64,000 bases of DNA from Bacteroidales bacterium (GTDB lineage: Bacteria; Bacteroidota; Bacteroidia; Bacteroidales; WRLA01), in NCBI GenBank assembly GCA_009777825.1, contig WRLA01000006.1, positions 1 to 64,000 of the forward strand, written 5' to 3'. The position numbers were made by a program, and so were the translations under genes. Below are positions 52,558 to 63,769 of the stretch, piece after piece. Under the pieces are notes generated by a model. The model saw only the letters and a program-made list of their open reading frames with translations. It searched no databases and was not told the DNA's origin. Within the stretch, counting starts at the first letter, position 1. Each line of letters begins with the position of its first letter.

Positions 52558-52758
52558 TTAGTTCAAACTGACATATATTTTTGTCATCGAACCTAAAACT
52601 ACCAACTGTTGAGAATACTGTAACACAGTAGTTATCAAATTTTTACCAGGTCCTCTGAGCGCGACTCCGGCGAGATTATCTTTTTTTAAATCATCAAGCC
52701 ATGCACTTGGGATGTAATTGGTAGCAACTTCGTCGTGTGAATATTTTTGCATAGGCAA
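52558..52758 (-). CDS. Small hypothetical protein
   Basis: The frame has 66 codons. I do not recognise it. The predicted chain is mixed, with a basic-hydrophobic middle (LAGVALRGPGKNLITTVLQYSQQ) and no signal peptide, lipobox or cysteines. It lies 33 bp upstream of Omp28-like paralogue B on the same strand. Its reality is uncertain. Confidence 0.3.
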   Translation of the reverse strand: MPMQKYSHDEVATNYIPSAWLDDLKKDNLAGVALRGPGKNLITTVLQYSQQLVVLGSMTKIYVSLN

Positions 52759-52918
52759 TAGTTTTATTTTACTTGAAAATGAAACGCCGCATGGTAGGGA
52801 ATTATTGCATCGGGGGAAAATAATTTTTCCAGTCAGGTAGGGTGTACAAAATTTGTGACAAAAATGTTCAATTTTGATAAAGAAAATTGGAATAAAATAG
52901 TTGTTTTAACGAAGTAAA

Positions 52919-53020
52919 AAGCCTCCGTCGGAGGCAAACATGGATAACCCCGTGCAAGCGCCAGCGCAACTCGGGGTTAGATGACATCTTCCACTCTCTG
53001 AACTCCGTAGGTTCAACATA
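52919..53020. repeat. REP-like structured intergenic element
   Basis: GCCTCC-GTC-GGAGGC (52921-52935) is followed by TAACCCCG (52945-52952) pairing with CGGGGTTA (52972-52979) around a gcaagcgccagcgcaact loop, then a ctccgtaggttcaac tail. Similar ccccg...cggggtta elements are common between genes in Bacteroidales. From 52759 to 52918 nothing is recognisable. Confidence 0.55.
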
Positions 53021-53035
53021 AATAACTCATAATTA

Positions 53036-53075
53036 AAAAAAGAGGCTGTCGTACTTATGAGACAGCCTCTTTTTT
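53036..53075. terminator. Bidirectional rho-independent-type terminator
   Basis: AAAAAAGAGGCTGTC (53036-53050) and GACAGCCTCTTTTTT (53061-53075) are perfect complements around a 10-nt loop, with a T-run on both strands. It lies 21 bp after the stop of the glutamate dehydrogenase gene. Confidence 0.8.
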
Positions 53076-53095
53076 AAAAATAATAACAATGTTTT

Positions 53096-54454
53096 CTACA
53101 CTGCTCCTTGTGCAATCATTGCGTTGGCGACTTTCACGAAGCCGGCGATGTTGGAGCCTTTCATGTAGTTGATGTAGCCGTCGGGTTCTGTTCCGAACTT
53201 CACGCAGGCGGCGTGGATGTCGCCCATGATGCGTTGCAGTTTTTCGTCCACTTCTTCGAATGTCCAGTTGTACCTCATGGAGTTTTGGCTCATTTCGAGA
53301 CCTGAGGTGGCGACGCCACCGGCGTTGGCTGCTTTTCCGGGTGCATACAATATCTTTGCTTTTTGGAAGATTTCGATGGCTTCCGGTGTGCAAGGCATGT
53401 TTGCGGCTTCGGTTAGGCAGGTTAATCCGTTGGCTACCAACTGTTTTGCATCTTCTGCGTTGAGTTCGTTTTGGGTGGCGCAGGGGATGGCGATGTCAAC
53501 TTTCACTTCCCAAGGTTTTTTACCTGCGAAGAACTTCGCATTGGGATATTGTTGTGCGTAGGGCGCAACGATGTCCTGATTGGACGAGCGCAGTTTGACG
53601 AGGTAGTCGAATTTTTCTTGGGTGTTGATGCCGTCGGGGTCGTAGATGTAACCGTCGGGACCTGATATGGCGACCGGTTTTGCTCCGAGGTGGGTTGCTT
53701 TTTGAACGGCGCCCCATGCTACGTTGCCGAATCCGGAGACGGCGACGGTTTTACCGTTCATATCCATACCGCGTGTTTTCAGCATGTGTTGTGCGAAATA
53801 GACGCAGCCGAAGCCGGTGGCTTCCGGACGTGCTAATGAGCCGCCCCATTCGATTCCTTTACCGGTCAAGACGCCGGTAAACTCGTTGCGCAGTTTTTTG
53901 TACATACCGAACATGTAGCCGATTTCGCGTGCGCCGACGCCGATGTCGCCCGCAGGAACGTCGGTATTTGGTCCGATATGGCGGAAAGCCTCAGCCATAA
54001 AACTTTGACAGAAACGCATGATTTCGTTGTTGGATTTTCCTTTGGGGTCGAAATCGGCGCCGCCTTTGCCACCTCCCATGGGAAGGGTGGTCAAGGAGTT
54101 TTTGAATGTCTGCTCGAAAGCCAAAAACTTCATCACGCCCAGATTGACCGTCGGATGAAAACGGAAACCGCCTTTGTAAGGTCCGATGGCAGAGTTCATC
54201 TGCACGCGGAAGCCTCTGTTGACCTGCATCTCGCCTTTGTCGTCAACCCACGGAACGCGGAAGATGACAACGCGCTCAGGCTCAACCATTCTCTCCAAAA
54301 TTTTTGCTTCTTTGTAAATAGGGTGTTCTTCCACGTAGGGAATTAAAGTTTCCAAAACTTCATGAACTGCTTGGTGAAATTCTACTTCAGCCGGATTCTT
54401 GGCTATCACCTTCGCCATAAAATCGCTCACTTTTTGTTCTAATGCTTGTGACAT
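53096..54454 (-). CDS. gdhA: NADP-specific glutamate dehydrogenase
   Basis: The protein has 452 residues. It interconverts glutamate with 2-oxoglutarate and ammonia and is the main route of ammonium assimilation in many Bacteroidales. The active-site lysine segment (LPMGGGKGGADFDPKG), FCQSFMAE, DVPAGDIGVGAREIGYMFG and the Rossmann motif VSGFGNVAWGA are present. Length matches the hexameric small type. A strong hairpin terminator follows. Confidence 0.95.
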   Translation of the reverse strand: MSQALEQKVSDFMAKVIAKNPAEVEFHQAVHEVLETLIPYVEEHPIYKEAKILERMVEPERVVIFRVPWVDDKGEMQVNRGFRVQMNSAIGPYKGGFRFHPTVNLGVMKFLAFEQTFKNSLTTLPMGGGKGGADFDPKGKSNNEIMRFCQSFMAEAFRHIGPNTDVPAGDIGVGAREIGYMFGMYKKLRNEFTGVLTGKGIEWGGSLARPEATGFGCVYFAQHMLKTRGMDMNGKTVAVSGFGNVAWGAVQKATHLGAKPVAISGPDGYIYDPDGINTQEKFDYLVKLRSSNQDIVAPYAQQYPNAKFFAGKKPWEVKVDIAIPCATQNELNAEDAKQLVANGLTCLTEAANMPCTPEAIEIFQKAKILYAPGKAANAGGVATSGLEMSQNSMRYNWTFEEVDEKLQRIMGDIHAACVKFGTEPDGYINYMKGSNIAGFVKVANAMIAQGAV

Positions 54455-54600
54455 AATCTGTTGATTTTCAAATTAAACTATATGTTAAAAATACTCTTAT
54501 TTTCCGACGTCGAAAGTATAAAAGATTTCAATACAAAAAGACGTCTTCTGAAAATTCGGTAAAACACTTAATCGCAATTTTCCATTCTCAATTAATTACG

Positions 54601-54608
54601 TACCTTTG
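54601..54608 (+). promoter_or_regulatory. -7 box abutting the GNAT start codon
   Basis: TACCTTTG ends only 3 bp before the ATG at 54612. Transcription from it would start at or near the start codon, which implies a leaderless mRNA. Confidence 0.55.
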
Positions 54609-54611
54609 CGC

Positions 54612-55529
54612 ATGATTTCTCCTACAACATCATTCGACAACGAGGCGCTGAAAGCGATATGGATAGGGGCGTTCAACGAGGTGGGCGTGAACGATTTAGA
54701 CGCCGAATATTACGCTGATACGTTTTTACTGCATCACCGTCATCACTCGGGCTTGGCGTACCGGGAAGATGGAAAGATCGTCTCGATGCTTTTTCTGATA
54801 CCGTGTTCTTGGGACGGCGCAGCGGGCTATTATGTCTATGCCTGTGCCACCTTGCCGCAATGTCGCGGGAAGGGCTATATGAAAGCGCTCTTGGACGCCG
54901 CTTTCGAAAAGGCACAGGACGAAAAAGCGTTTGGGCTGGTTTTAATTCCCGCCACCCCTCCCCTATTCGACTTTTATGGCAAACACGGCTTTCAAACCTT
55001 TTCCCACATCGCCGAACATATCTTTTATGAAAAAGATGCCGTCGGCGATGGCTTTGATTGCGTGAAGAGTTACGACGTCGCCATGATAGCCGACTTGCGC
55101 AACCGTTTTTACGAAGAGCGGTTTGCGGTGCAGTTCGGATTTTCACATATCCGCCATATCCAAAATCAAATGGCGAATGAGCATGGCGCCACATTCTTTT
55201 TCGACACCGGCGAAAAGAGCGGGTATGCGTTTTGCCTCTATAATCCTCTCAACAGGAGTGTTCAGGTTTTTGAATGGGCAGTGATTTCCGACGATATTAA
55301 CGCAAAGACGCAAAGAATTTACGCAAAGGACGCAGTTATTTCGAGAGCCTTACACGACGATATTCCGCGATTTTTTAAAGGTATTTGTCGTTATTTCGAT
55401 GTTCCGGAACTTTGGGTGCGCTCGCGAAGTGGGTTGAGTTTGGGCAGCGAGCGTCCGTTTAGCATGGTGCGCCTTTGCGCTGCGAAACAGATACCGGAAC
55501 ATACCTATTTTAACTTGGGGATGGATTAA
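54612..55529 (+). CDS. GNAT-family N-acetyltransferase with in-frame repeat
   Basis: About 305 residues. The acetyl-CoA fold is seen in YVYACATLPQCRGKGYMKALLDAA (the R/Q-x-x-G-x-A loop reads RGKGYM) and GLVLIPATPPLFDFYGKHGF. A second, C-terminal domain resembles that of Eis-like two-domain acetyltransferases. The substrate is unknown. Residues about 228-248 (NAKTQRIYAKDAVISRALHDDI region) are a translated repeat of the acgcaaag family, flanked by a 10-bp direct repeat. The ATG at 54612 is preferred to the TTG at 54606, which lies within the promoter box. Confidence 0.8.
   Translation: MISPTTSFDNEALKAIWIGAFNEVGVNDLDAEYYADTFLLHHRHHSGLAYREDGKIVSMLFLIPCSWDGAAGYYVYACATLPQCRGKGYMKALLDAAFEKAQDEKAFGLVLIPATPPLFDFYGKHGFQTFSHIAEHIFYEKDAVGDGFDCVKSYDVAMIADLRNRFYEERFAVQFGFSHIRHIQNQMANEHGATFFFDTGEKSGYAFCLYNPLNRSVQVFEWAVISDDINAKTQRIYAKDAVISRALHDDIPRFFKGICRYFDVPELWVRSRSGLSLGSERPFSMVRLCAAKQIPEHTYFNLGMD
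55289..55364. repeat. Repeat insertion in the GNAT gene with 10-bp flanking direct repeat
   Basis: cgacgatatt occurs at 55289-55298 and again at 55355-55364, exactly 66 bp apart. Between them is aacgcaaagacgcaaag ... acgcaaaggacgca, the family found between genes elsewhere in the window. The 66-bp period keeps the frame. Confidence 0.65.
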
Positions 55530-55533
55530 ACTT

Positions 55534-56061
55534 TTACGAGTACTGTTTCAGTTGGTCTAAGAGGTCGAGGCGGCGGTCTAAGAGTTCGTCAGCCGTGTCG
55601 CTGTCAATGTCGGGGGAGAGTTGTTGGTCAATTTCCTGTATTGCCATCATGAGTCTGTGTTTCATGGGGATGGCTGTGTCGGTTTTTTCGAGGAGTTGTT
55701 CCATGGTGGGGATGGGGAGGCTTTTGTCAATGTTGAGTTGGTCTTGCGCTCCGTGGACTTCGTTATAGATACGTTGTTCTTCGGCGGTCAGATAGAGTCC
55801 GCTGTCGCCCAACTCTTCCATGAGCATCGAGGTCATGTAGTGAAGCGTTTGCATGTATGTTTCCATCATGTCTCCGGTGATGCCGGGCGGAAATTGGGCA
55901 TCCATGGATTCGTAGTTCTGGATGACGAAATCAAGGCTTTTCAACATCATCTGGTCTTGTTCCGTCATAAATCCCATGTTCGACTCCTGCTCCTTCAGTT
56001 TCTTCAGCAGGATGATAAAGAGTTGAATCTCTTTCTTTAAACGGTCTTCAAAATTAGCCAT
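55534..56061 (-). CDS. Hypothetical helical protein
   Basis: The protein has 175 residues. Predicted almost all alpha-helical, acidic and methionine-rich (FMTEQDQMMLKSLDFVIQ; METYMQTLHYMTSMLMEELG). There is no signal peptide or membrane segment, so it is cytoplasmic. I do not recognise the family. It has its own -7 box (56106-56113) and stands alone, converging with the GNAT gene. Confidence 0.6.
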   Translation of the reverse strand: MANFEDRLKKEIQLFIILLKKLKEQESNMGFMTEQDQMMLKSLDFVIQNYESMDAQFPPGITGDMMETYMQTLHYMTSMLMEELGDSGLYLTAEEQRIYNEVHGAQDQLNIDKSLPIPTMEQLLEKTDTAIPMKHRLMMAIQEIDQQLSPDIDSDTADELLDRRLDLLDQLKQYS

Positions 56062-56105
56062 GTAACGATAAATTATTTATTTTTTACAGGTGTTTTATAA
56101 GTTTG

Positions 56106-56113
56106 CAAAGATA
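56106..56113 (-). promoter_or_regulatory. Promoter of the helical hypothetical gene
   Basis: TATCTTTG on the minus strand, 45 bp before the ATG at 56061. Confidence 0.55.
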
Positions 56114-56122
56114 CAACTTTTT

Positions 56123-57403
56123 TTAATTTTTCAAATTTCTAACAACGAATTGGGCTGTAGTGCGGCTTCGTTGTTCGAGTAATATTTCTTTGTCGGTCAG
56201 CAGGGCGTTCCGGTCGGAATGTTGGTAGTGGCGCACGGTTATCAGTTCTAAATTTTCATTGTAACGTATGGTGTAATGTTCGGAAAGCAAACGGATTAAC
56301 TGACGGCAACGGACGGGGTCATTGTCCACGCATATCGAGAAACTGATTGCCGAGTTTTGCATCAGATGCACGTGAACGCGACAACGGTTGATGATGCCGA
56401 AGATGTGATGCAGGCTCTCTTCCGTGATGAACGAGAGGTCTTTGACGGAGATGCTGATGAGTATCTGGTTGTCGTGGAAGATGAAAAAGGGCAGTTGCGT
56501 TTCGGTTTCAACGTCGCGGCAGATAGAGGTGCCTTCGTCTTCCGGCGTGAGGAAAGATTTGATATACAGGGGGATATTGCTGTTTTCGATAGGTTTTATG
56601 GTTTTCGGATGGATGATTTTAGCGCCGTAGTATGCCAACTCTACGGCTTCTTTGTAGGAGAGTTTGGCGATTTTTTGGGCGTCGGGCATCTTTTTTGGGT
56701 CGGCGTTGAAAAGTCCTGCAACGTCTTTCCACACCGTTACCGACTCCGCCTGCAAGATGGAGGCGGCTAAGGCGGCGGTGTAGTCGCTTCCTTCGCGTCC
56801 TAAGGTGGTCGGATTCCCTTCGGCGGACGAGCCGATAAATCCTTGTGTGATGAAAACGGGGACGTCGGGATGTTGCACCATGATATGTTGTAACTGTTCG
56901 GCGGAGCGCTCTATATCAACTTTTGCGGAGCGGAAATAGTTATCGGTTTTTACCCAGTCGAAGGCGTTGATTAACCGGCAGTTTTTCCCGTTATATTTCA
57001 GGTATTCAAAGATAATCCGGGTCGAAAAGAGTTCTCCAAAGGGGACAATGGCGTCGTACAAGGCGTCGAAATCGGAATATGAGGCGGATTGTTGGATGGT
57101 TTGTTCCAATTTGCAGAACAGCGTTTCCATTGCCGGTATTATCGGATTTTCCGCAACTGACGCGAGGATAAGTTCTTGGGCGATGGTCATCTGGTATGTT
57201 TTCAGGGCGGAGAAATGGTCGGCGTAATTCTGTTTTTCGTAGCAGGCGTGTACAATCTGTTCCAGCGCATTGGTGGTTTTTCCCATTGCCGAAACAACTA
57301 CGAAAAGTTGCTCGCCTCCTCGTTGGATTTCCAAAATATGCGCCACATTGCGTACCGACGCTGCGTCTTTTACCGATGCGCCTCCGAACTTGAATACTTT
57401 CAT
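56123..57403 (-). CDS. lysC: Aspartate kinase
   Basis: The protein has 426 residues. It phosphorylates aspartate, the first step towards lysine, threonine, methionine and diaminopimelate. KVFKFGGASVKDA, the FGELFSTRI segment and TLGREGSDYTAALAA with the GWKDVAG-like VWKDVAGLF region are clear. C-terminal ACT domains (LISISVKDLSF; VHVHLMQNSAISFSICVD) indicate feedback control by an amino acid, which cannot be named from the sequence. DNA ligase lies 24 bp downstream on the other side of the intergenic gap. Confidence 0.9.
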   Translation of the reverse strand: MKVFKFGGASVKDAASVRNVAHILEIQRGGEQLFVVVSAMGKTTNALEQIVHACYEKQNYADHFSALKTYQMTIAQELILASVAENPIIPAMETLFCKLEQTIQQSASYSDFDALYDAIVPFGELFSTRIIFEYLKYNGKNCRLINAFDWVKTDNYFRSAKVDIERSAEQLQHIMVQHPDVPVFITQGFIGSSAEGNPTTLGREGSDYTAALAASILQAESVTVWKDVAGLFNADPKKMPDAQKIAKLSYKEAVELAYYGAKIIHPKTIKPIENSNIPLYIKSFLTPEDEGTSICRDVETETQLPFFIFHDNQILISISVKDLSFITEESLHHIFGIINRCRVHVHLMQNSAISFSICVDNDPVRCRQLIRLLSEHYTIRYNENLELITVRHYQHSDRNALLTDKEILLEQRSRTTAQFVVRNLKN

Positions 57404-57427
57404 TTATCTCTATTTTATCTATTTTAT

Positions 57428-60347
<2,920 letters not shown>

Positions 60348-60355
60348 ATATTTAA

Positions 60356-61324
60356 TTATTTTACTGTCCACCCCTTACCCGTTGCGATGGATGTGTCGCA
60401 GCCGTTTGTTCCGGGGTTTCTTGCGATTAATATGCTTTTCTTTTCGATGTCGTTTCCGTGCAGGGTTTTAAAGATGTCGTTGAGGGCTTCGGCGGTGAGT
60501 TCGTTTTCGTCGAGGGAGATGTTTTTCAGTGCGGTGTTGGCGCTCAGGTCTAAGGTTTGCAGTTTGCCCCATCGAAAACTTACCAATTCCAGTGCGGTGT
60601 TGGCGCTCAGGTCGAAGGTGGTAAATGGTGTTCTGCCGCAGGTTAAATGTTGCAACGCGGTATTGTTGCGGATATTTAGCGTGGTTAGTTGTTCCGAACT
60701 GCAGTCTAACCATGTGAGTGCGGTGTTGGCGCTCAGGTCTAAGGTTGTTAGGGGGTTCATGCCGCATTCCAATCTTGTCAACGCTGTGTTTTTGCTCACG
60801 TCTATGGCTGTTAGTTGGTTTGAGGAACAGTCTAACCATGTGAGTGCGGCGTTCAGGTTCAAAGTTGTCAGTTTGTTGTTTTCGCAGTAAACCTTTGTCA
60901 GTTCGGTATTGTCGCTCAGGTTCAAAGTTGTCAGGGCATTGGTGCCGCAATAGAGTTCTTTCAACGGGCGGATTTGGCTCACCTCTAAGGTTGACAGGTT
61001 GATTTTTTGACAGTTTACATTGGTGATGTTTTCGCCTGTAATGCTGATGGTACGCTCGGCATCATCGCCGAAGGTGTGTTTGAAGGCTGCGGGGAAACTT
61101 GTCAGGGTAACGGTCTCTTTTTCGGAGCCGTCGCCCCAGTCAATCACGGCGTCGCCCTCTCCGCCCAAACGGATGTTGACTTCGCCTTTTGGCGTCAGGG
61201 TCATCGTCATTTGGTTGGGGACGACCGGGTTGTTACTCTTTTCGGCGGTGGCGCTTCCGCTGCCGCAACTTGTTGTTAGCCCGATAGCGGCTAAACTCAT
61301 TGTTAATAAAAATAGGTTTTTCAT
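60356..61324 (-). CDS. Leucine-rich repeat lipoprotein
   Basis: The protein has 322 residues. Lipobox TTSC (Cys20), then a beta domain with a GEGDAVIDWGDGSE calcium-site-like motif (PKD-like, about 40-100), then about ten LRR units of 20-21 residues in the NTALTWLDCSSNQLTTLDLSA style (internalin-like). The C-terminus (LNDIFKTLHGND ... NPGTNGCDTSIATGKGW) is repeated in the partial gene at the window's right edge. LRR lipoproteins of this type are surface binders in gut Bacteroidales. A paralogue partly visible at 63868-64000 suggests a small gene family here. Confidence 0.75.
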   Translation of the reverse strand: MKNLFLLTMSLAAIGLTTSCGSGSATAEKSNNPVVPNQMTMTLTPKGEVNIRLGGEGDAVIDWGDGSEKETVTLTSFPAAFKHTFGDDAERTISITGENITNVNCQKINLSTLEVSQIRPLKELYCGTNALTTLNLSDNTELTKVYCENNKLTTLNLNAALTWLDCSSNQLTAIDVSKNTALTRLECGMNPLTTLDLSANTALTWLDCSSEQLTTLNIRNNTALQHLTCGRTPFTTFDLSANTALELVSFRWGKLQTLDLSANTALKNISLDENELTAEALNDIFKTLHGNDIEKKSILIARNPGTNGCDTSIATGKGWTVK

Positions 61325-61370
61325 GTGATTTAATTATTTGTTATGAACTGTGTTATTCTTTTATGCTCTG

Positions 61371-61967
61371 TCAAAGTTCTTTCCAACGTTTCATATCGTA
61401 GAACATTTGGCGTGTATATAGGATTTCATCACCGGCGACTTTCTTTTTCAAATTTTCTTTTTCCTGCTCTTCGGATGAGAAGACGAATGAAAAGTCATTT
61501 TTCTGATAGTATGGCAATACGGAATCGTTGTTGTATGCGTCCACTACGAGAAACCGTACTAAGTTGGGAAAATAGTCATCGCAGTAAATTTTAATGTAAT
61601 CTAAAAGTTGAGAGCCAATGCCCTGTCCGGAAAAATCAACCGAAACGCCTAATCTTCCAATAAGAAACGCCGGATATGTTTGTAAGGCTTTTTCGCGAGG
61701 TATCAATTCTTTTATCTTTTTGATACGACTTCCCGGCAGCAATATTGTTTTTACACTGTCAGCCGATAATGTAAAAGCACAAACATTTTTCTTTGTTTCT
61801 TTCAAACGAAAAAAATACGTCTGCCCTAACCTTTCGTGCTGAAAAAGTAATGCCTTGTGATTGAAAAAATCGTTAAGGTCATTATCGCCGCAATCAAAGT
61901 CCATTATCGGATTTTCCGGCAACAACTCCAAAAAGTCACAATCTCTGATTAAGTTTGTTAAGTTCAT
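61371..61967 (-). CDS. GNAT acetyltransferase, TacT-toxin-like
   Basis: The protein has 198 residues. It has the pattern FDCGDNDLNDFF near residue 25 and AFLIGRLGVSVDFSGQGIGSQLLDYIK, with the acetyl-CoA loop GQGIGS. This arrangement is typical of TacT-like toxins, which acetylate the amino group of charged tRNAs and stop translation. The end (VVDAYNNDSVLPYYQKNDF) fits. Upstream, overlapping by 32 bp, lies a 58-residue frame that would play the antitoxin part. Toxicity is inferred only from this resemblance and arrangement. Confidence 0.75.
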   Translation of the reverse strand: MNLTNLIRDCDFLELLPENPIMDFDCGDNDLNDFFNHKALLFQHERLGQTYFFRLKETKKNVCAFTLSADSVKTILLPGSRIKKIKELIPREKALQTYPAFLIGRLGVSVDFSGQGIGSQLLDYIKIYCDDYFPNLVRFLVVDAYNNDSVLPYYQKNDFSFVFSSEEQEKENLKKKVAGDEILYTRQMFYDMKRWKEL

Positions 61968-62112
61968 ACTTTCGAATAAACGCTTTTACTTCATTAATTT
62001 TTTCTTCCGATGGACGCTTCACCGGCTCTTCTAACGATTTTTGCCATCGTTCATAAAAATCTATTGCCTCATCCCCTTCAAGCACAGGGGCAAATCTGAT
62101 GGGTATTGCCAT
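61936..62112 (-). CDS. Small partner (antitoxin-like) of the TacT-like GNAT
   Basis: The protein has 58 residues. From ATG 62112 to the stop at 61936-61938 it encodes IPIRFAPVLEGDEAIDFYE, a basic linker (KRPSEEKINEVKAF) and IRKYELNKLNQRL. The end overlaps the GNAT start by 32 bp in another frame. It lacks the ribbon-helix-helix of DUF1778 antitoxins that usually pair with TacT toxins; the family is not one I know by name. A -7 box (62139-62146) lies 27 bp upstream, so it heads the operon. It is too short for usual ORF cut-offs. Confidence 0.6.
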   Translation of the reverse strand: MAIPIRFAPVLEGDEAIDFYERWQKSLEEPVKRPSEEKINEVKAFIRKYELNKLNQRL

Positions 62113-62138
62113 AATGATACTCTTTTAATATTTGACTG

Positions 62139-62146
62139 CAAAGATA
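62139..62146 (-). promoter_or_regulatory. Promoter of the small-partner/GNAT operon
   Basis: TATCTTTG on the minus strand, 27 bp before the ATG at 62112. Confidence 0.6.
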
Positions 62147-62157
62147 CGGAATTTTTT

Positions 62158-62230
62158 GTGACGTGAGATTGTGAGATGTGAGATATGAGACTGTTAGACA
62201 CAAGACTTTTAAGCGCAAAAGGCGCAAAGA
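62158..62230. repeat. Second copy of the gtgagattgtgagatgtgaga repeat
   Basis: About 55 bp match 42474-42530 (shared blocks gtgagattgtgagatgtgag and gactgttagacacaagac). An agcgcaaaaggcgcaaag unit follows and ends about 14 bp after the stop of the gene at 62244. Confidence 0.65.
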
Positions 62231-62243
62231 ATGGGGAAAAACT

Positions 62244-63002
62244 TCATGCCTTCGCCGATTTGATGTCGAAACTTGCCAGTACTTTTTGAAAGATGTCGTC
62301 CTCCGGTTCTATGCCGTTGACGTTGACGTCCACGATGAGGTCTTCGCCGTTTTCGTTGGTGATGGTGGTGTAGAGTGCGAACAGGTTTTCTTCTTTATTG
62401 TGGGTGCCTTCCCATGTTTTGCCGTTGAGTGTCAGTTTCACGGGGGTGCCTTGGGGCATGTCGGCGTGGTTGGCGGTCATTTTGGTGTAGGCGATGAATT
62501 TTATCTGCGATGCGGTTTCGTCTATCAGGTTGGGGGCGGTGGTGAAGACGATGGTGTTGTCGAAGATGGGGAGGTTGTGGTGATACCACGCTTCGGGACA
62601 TATTGCCGTCATCAGCCAACTTTTTTGGTTCAGGTCGTCGAAGTGCGTTTCGACGGTTTTGCCGCTGTCGGGTTGACGGACGGATGGCGTCTCGCCACTG
62701 CGACGATAGACGTAGGCGCAGCCGTCGCCCATGTCAATGGTGAGTTTGTCGCCTTCGAGGGTGTAGGGGAAGGTGGAGTCGCCGCTCTCTTCGTCGGAGG
62801 CGGTGATGGTGGCGTCGTCCCACGTGCCGGCTATTTCTGCGAAGCCGAGTTTGAGGGAGACGGTTCCGTCGTCGCGGAAGGTGAGGTTAAACTCCATTCC
62901 CATGTTTTTTAATTCGTCGAGCGTCGTGCCGCTCTGACCGTCGTCAAGGATGGATTCTATTACGAAATGGTCCATCGGGGTGTTGGTGCAAATTTGATAC
63001 AT
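62244..63002 (-). CDS. Hypothetical beta-rich protein
   Basis: The protein has 252 residues with no signal peptide. The first half (residues about 30-110) alternates strands with a lipocalin-like pattern (MEFNLTFRDDGTVSLKLG; GTWDDATITASDEE; YTLEGDKLTIDMGDGCAYVYRR), and the second half (KLTLNGKTWEGTHNKEENLFALYTTI) may be another beta domain. I do not recognise a named family. It follows the exported SPFH-cluster paralogue by 27 bp on the same strand, so the two are probably co-transcribed. Confidence 0.6.
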   Translation of the reverse strand: MYQICTNTPMDHFVIESILDDGQSGTTLDELKNMGMEFNLTFRDDGTVSLKLGFAEIAGTWDDATITASDEESGDSTFPYTLEGDKLTIDMGDGCAYVYRRSGETPSVRQPDSGKTVETHFDDLNQKSWLMTAICPEAWYHHNLPIFDNTIVFTTAPNLIDETASQIKFIAYTKMTANHADMPQGTPVKLTLNGKTWEGTHNKEENLFALYTTITNENGEDLIVDVNVNGIEPEDDIFQKVLASFDIKSAKA

Positions 63003-63029
63003 ATACTTAAAGATTTAAAAATTTAATGT

Positions 63030-63737
63030 TTAATCCAATCCATTAAAAGGTGTTGAGAACGATATGTTTTTCACAGACGAATAGACGCCGGCGCATTTTT
63101 CGACGATGAAGTATTTTCCTTCGCCCGGCTCGCCCGGTTTCAACGTCTTCACTACTTCAAACGACTCTACGCCTTTGTCCTTCCCCTGGGTGAGGATTTC
63201 CAAGTAGAGTTGGGTGGCTTGGTAGGTGTTGTTGTGTTTGTAGGGGTTCACTTTGTGTACTCTTACTTCTACGGTGTAGGGTTTCGAGGGGGTGTATCCG
63301 TTTTCGGCGTTGGCGTCTTTGAGGAATGCGGCTATCTGGTAAGGCTTGGCATAGTTGACGTCGTTGCCGAAGAGTTCTTTCAGACGGTTGAGGGGCGTCA
63401 TCACGTTGACGGTCGTGCTGTTCATCCGGATGCACGCTTCGCCGACTGTTCTGTCGCGACGAAACATCTCATACGCCATGATTTGCAGTGCGACGGCGCC
63501 GTGCGGCTCTCCGCCGATTTGTTCGCGCACCTGTTCAAACTCGGCTACCGTGGCGGGGAAGCGCGAGAATGTTACCGTGCCGCTCTGTCCGGGCTTGTAG
63601 TCGGTATGACTGATCTCGCCGGTGATGGTTACTTCGAGAGCGCCTGCCTCCGCCGATGTGCGGGGCTGCGCGGTGATGCTGCTCATGCTCATGCTAAGGA
63701 TGGCGAGCGTTGCTAAAATTTTACTTACGTTGTTCAT
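63030..63737 (-). CDS. Exported paralogue of the SPFH-cluster protein
   Basis: The protein has 235 residues. A signal peptide (LATLAILSMSMSSITAQ) is followed by a domain clearly related to the gene at 35699: GTVTFSRFPATVAEFEQVREQIGGEPHGA, KPYQIAAFLKDA and PGEPGEGKYFIVE. The copy at 35699 has no signal peptide. The family is found in two compartments, and here it heads a pair with 62244. Function is unknown. Confidence 0.65.
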   Translation of the reverse strand: MNNVSKILATLAILSMSMSSITAQPRTSAEAGALEVTITGEISHTDYKPGQSGTVTFSRFPATVAEFEQVREQIGGEPHGAVALQIMAYEMFRRDRTVGEACIRMNSTTVNVMTPLNRLKELFGNDVNYAKPYQIAAFLKDANAENGYTPSKPYTVEVRVHKVNPYKHNNTYQATQLYLEILTQGKDKGVESFEVVKTLKPGEPGEGKYFIVEKCAGVYSSVKNISFSTPFNGLD

Positions 63738-63769
63738 ACTTCTATTAATTTAAAAATTTAAAAATTGCG

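Noticed and set aside
62178-62912. A 244-codon plus-strand frame opposite the gene at 62244
   Set aside because: Its valine/glycine/phenylalanine-rich composition is the mirror of the real gene; the minus-strand gene has the better pattern and fits its operon.
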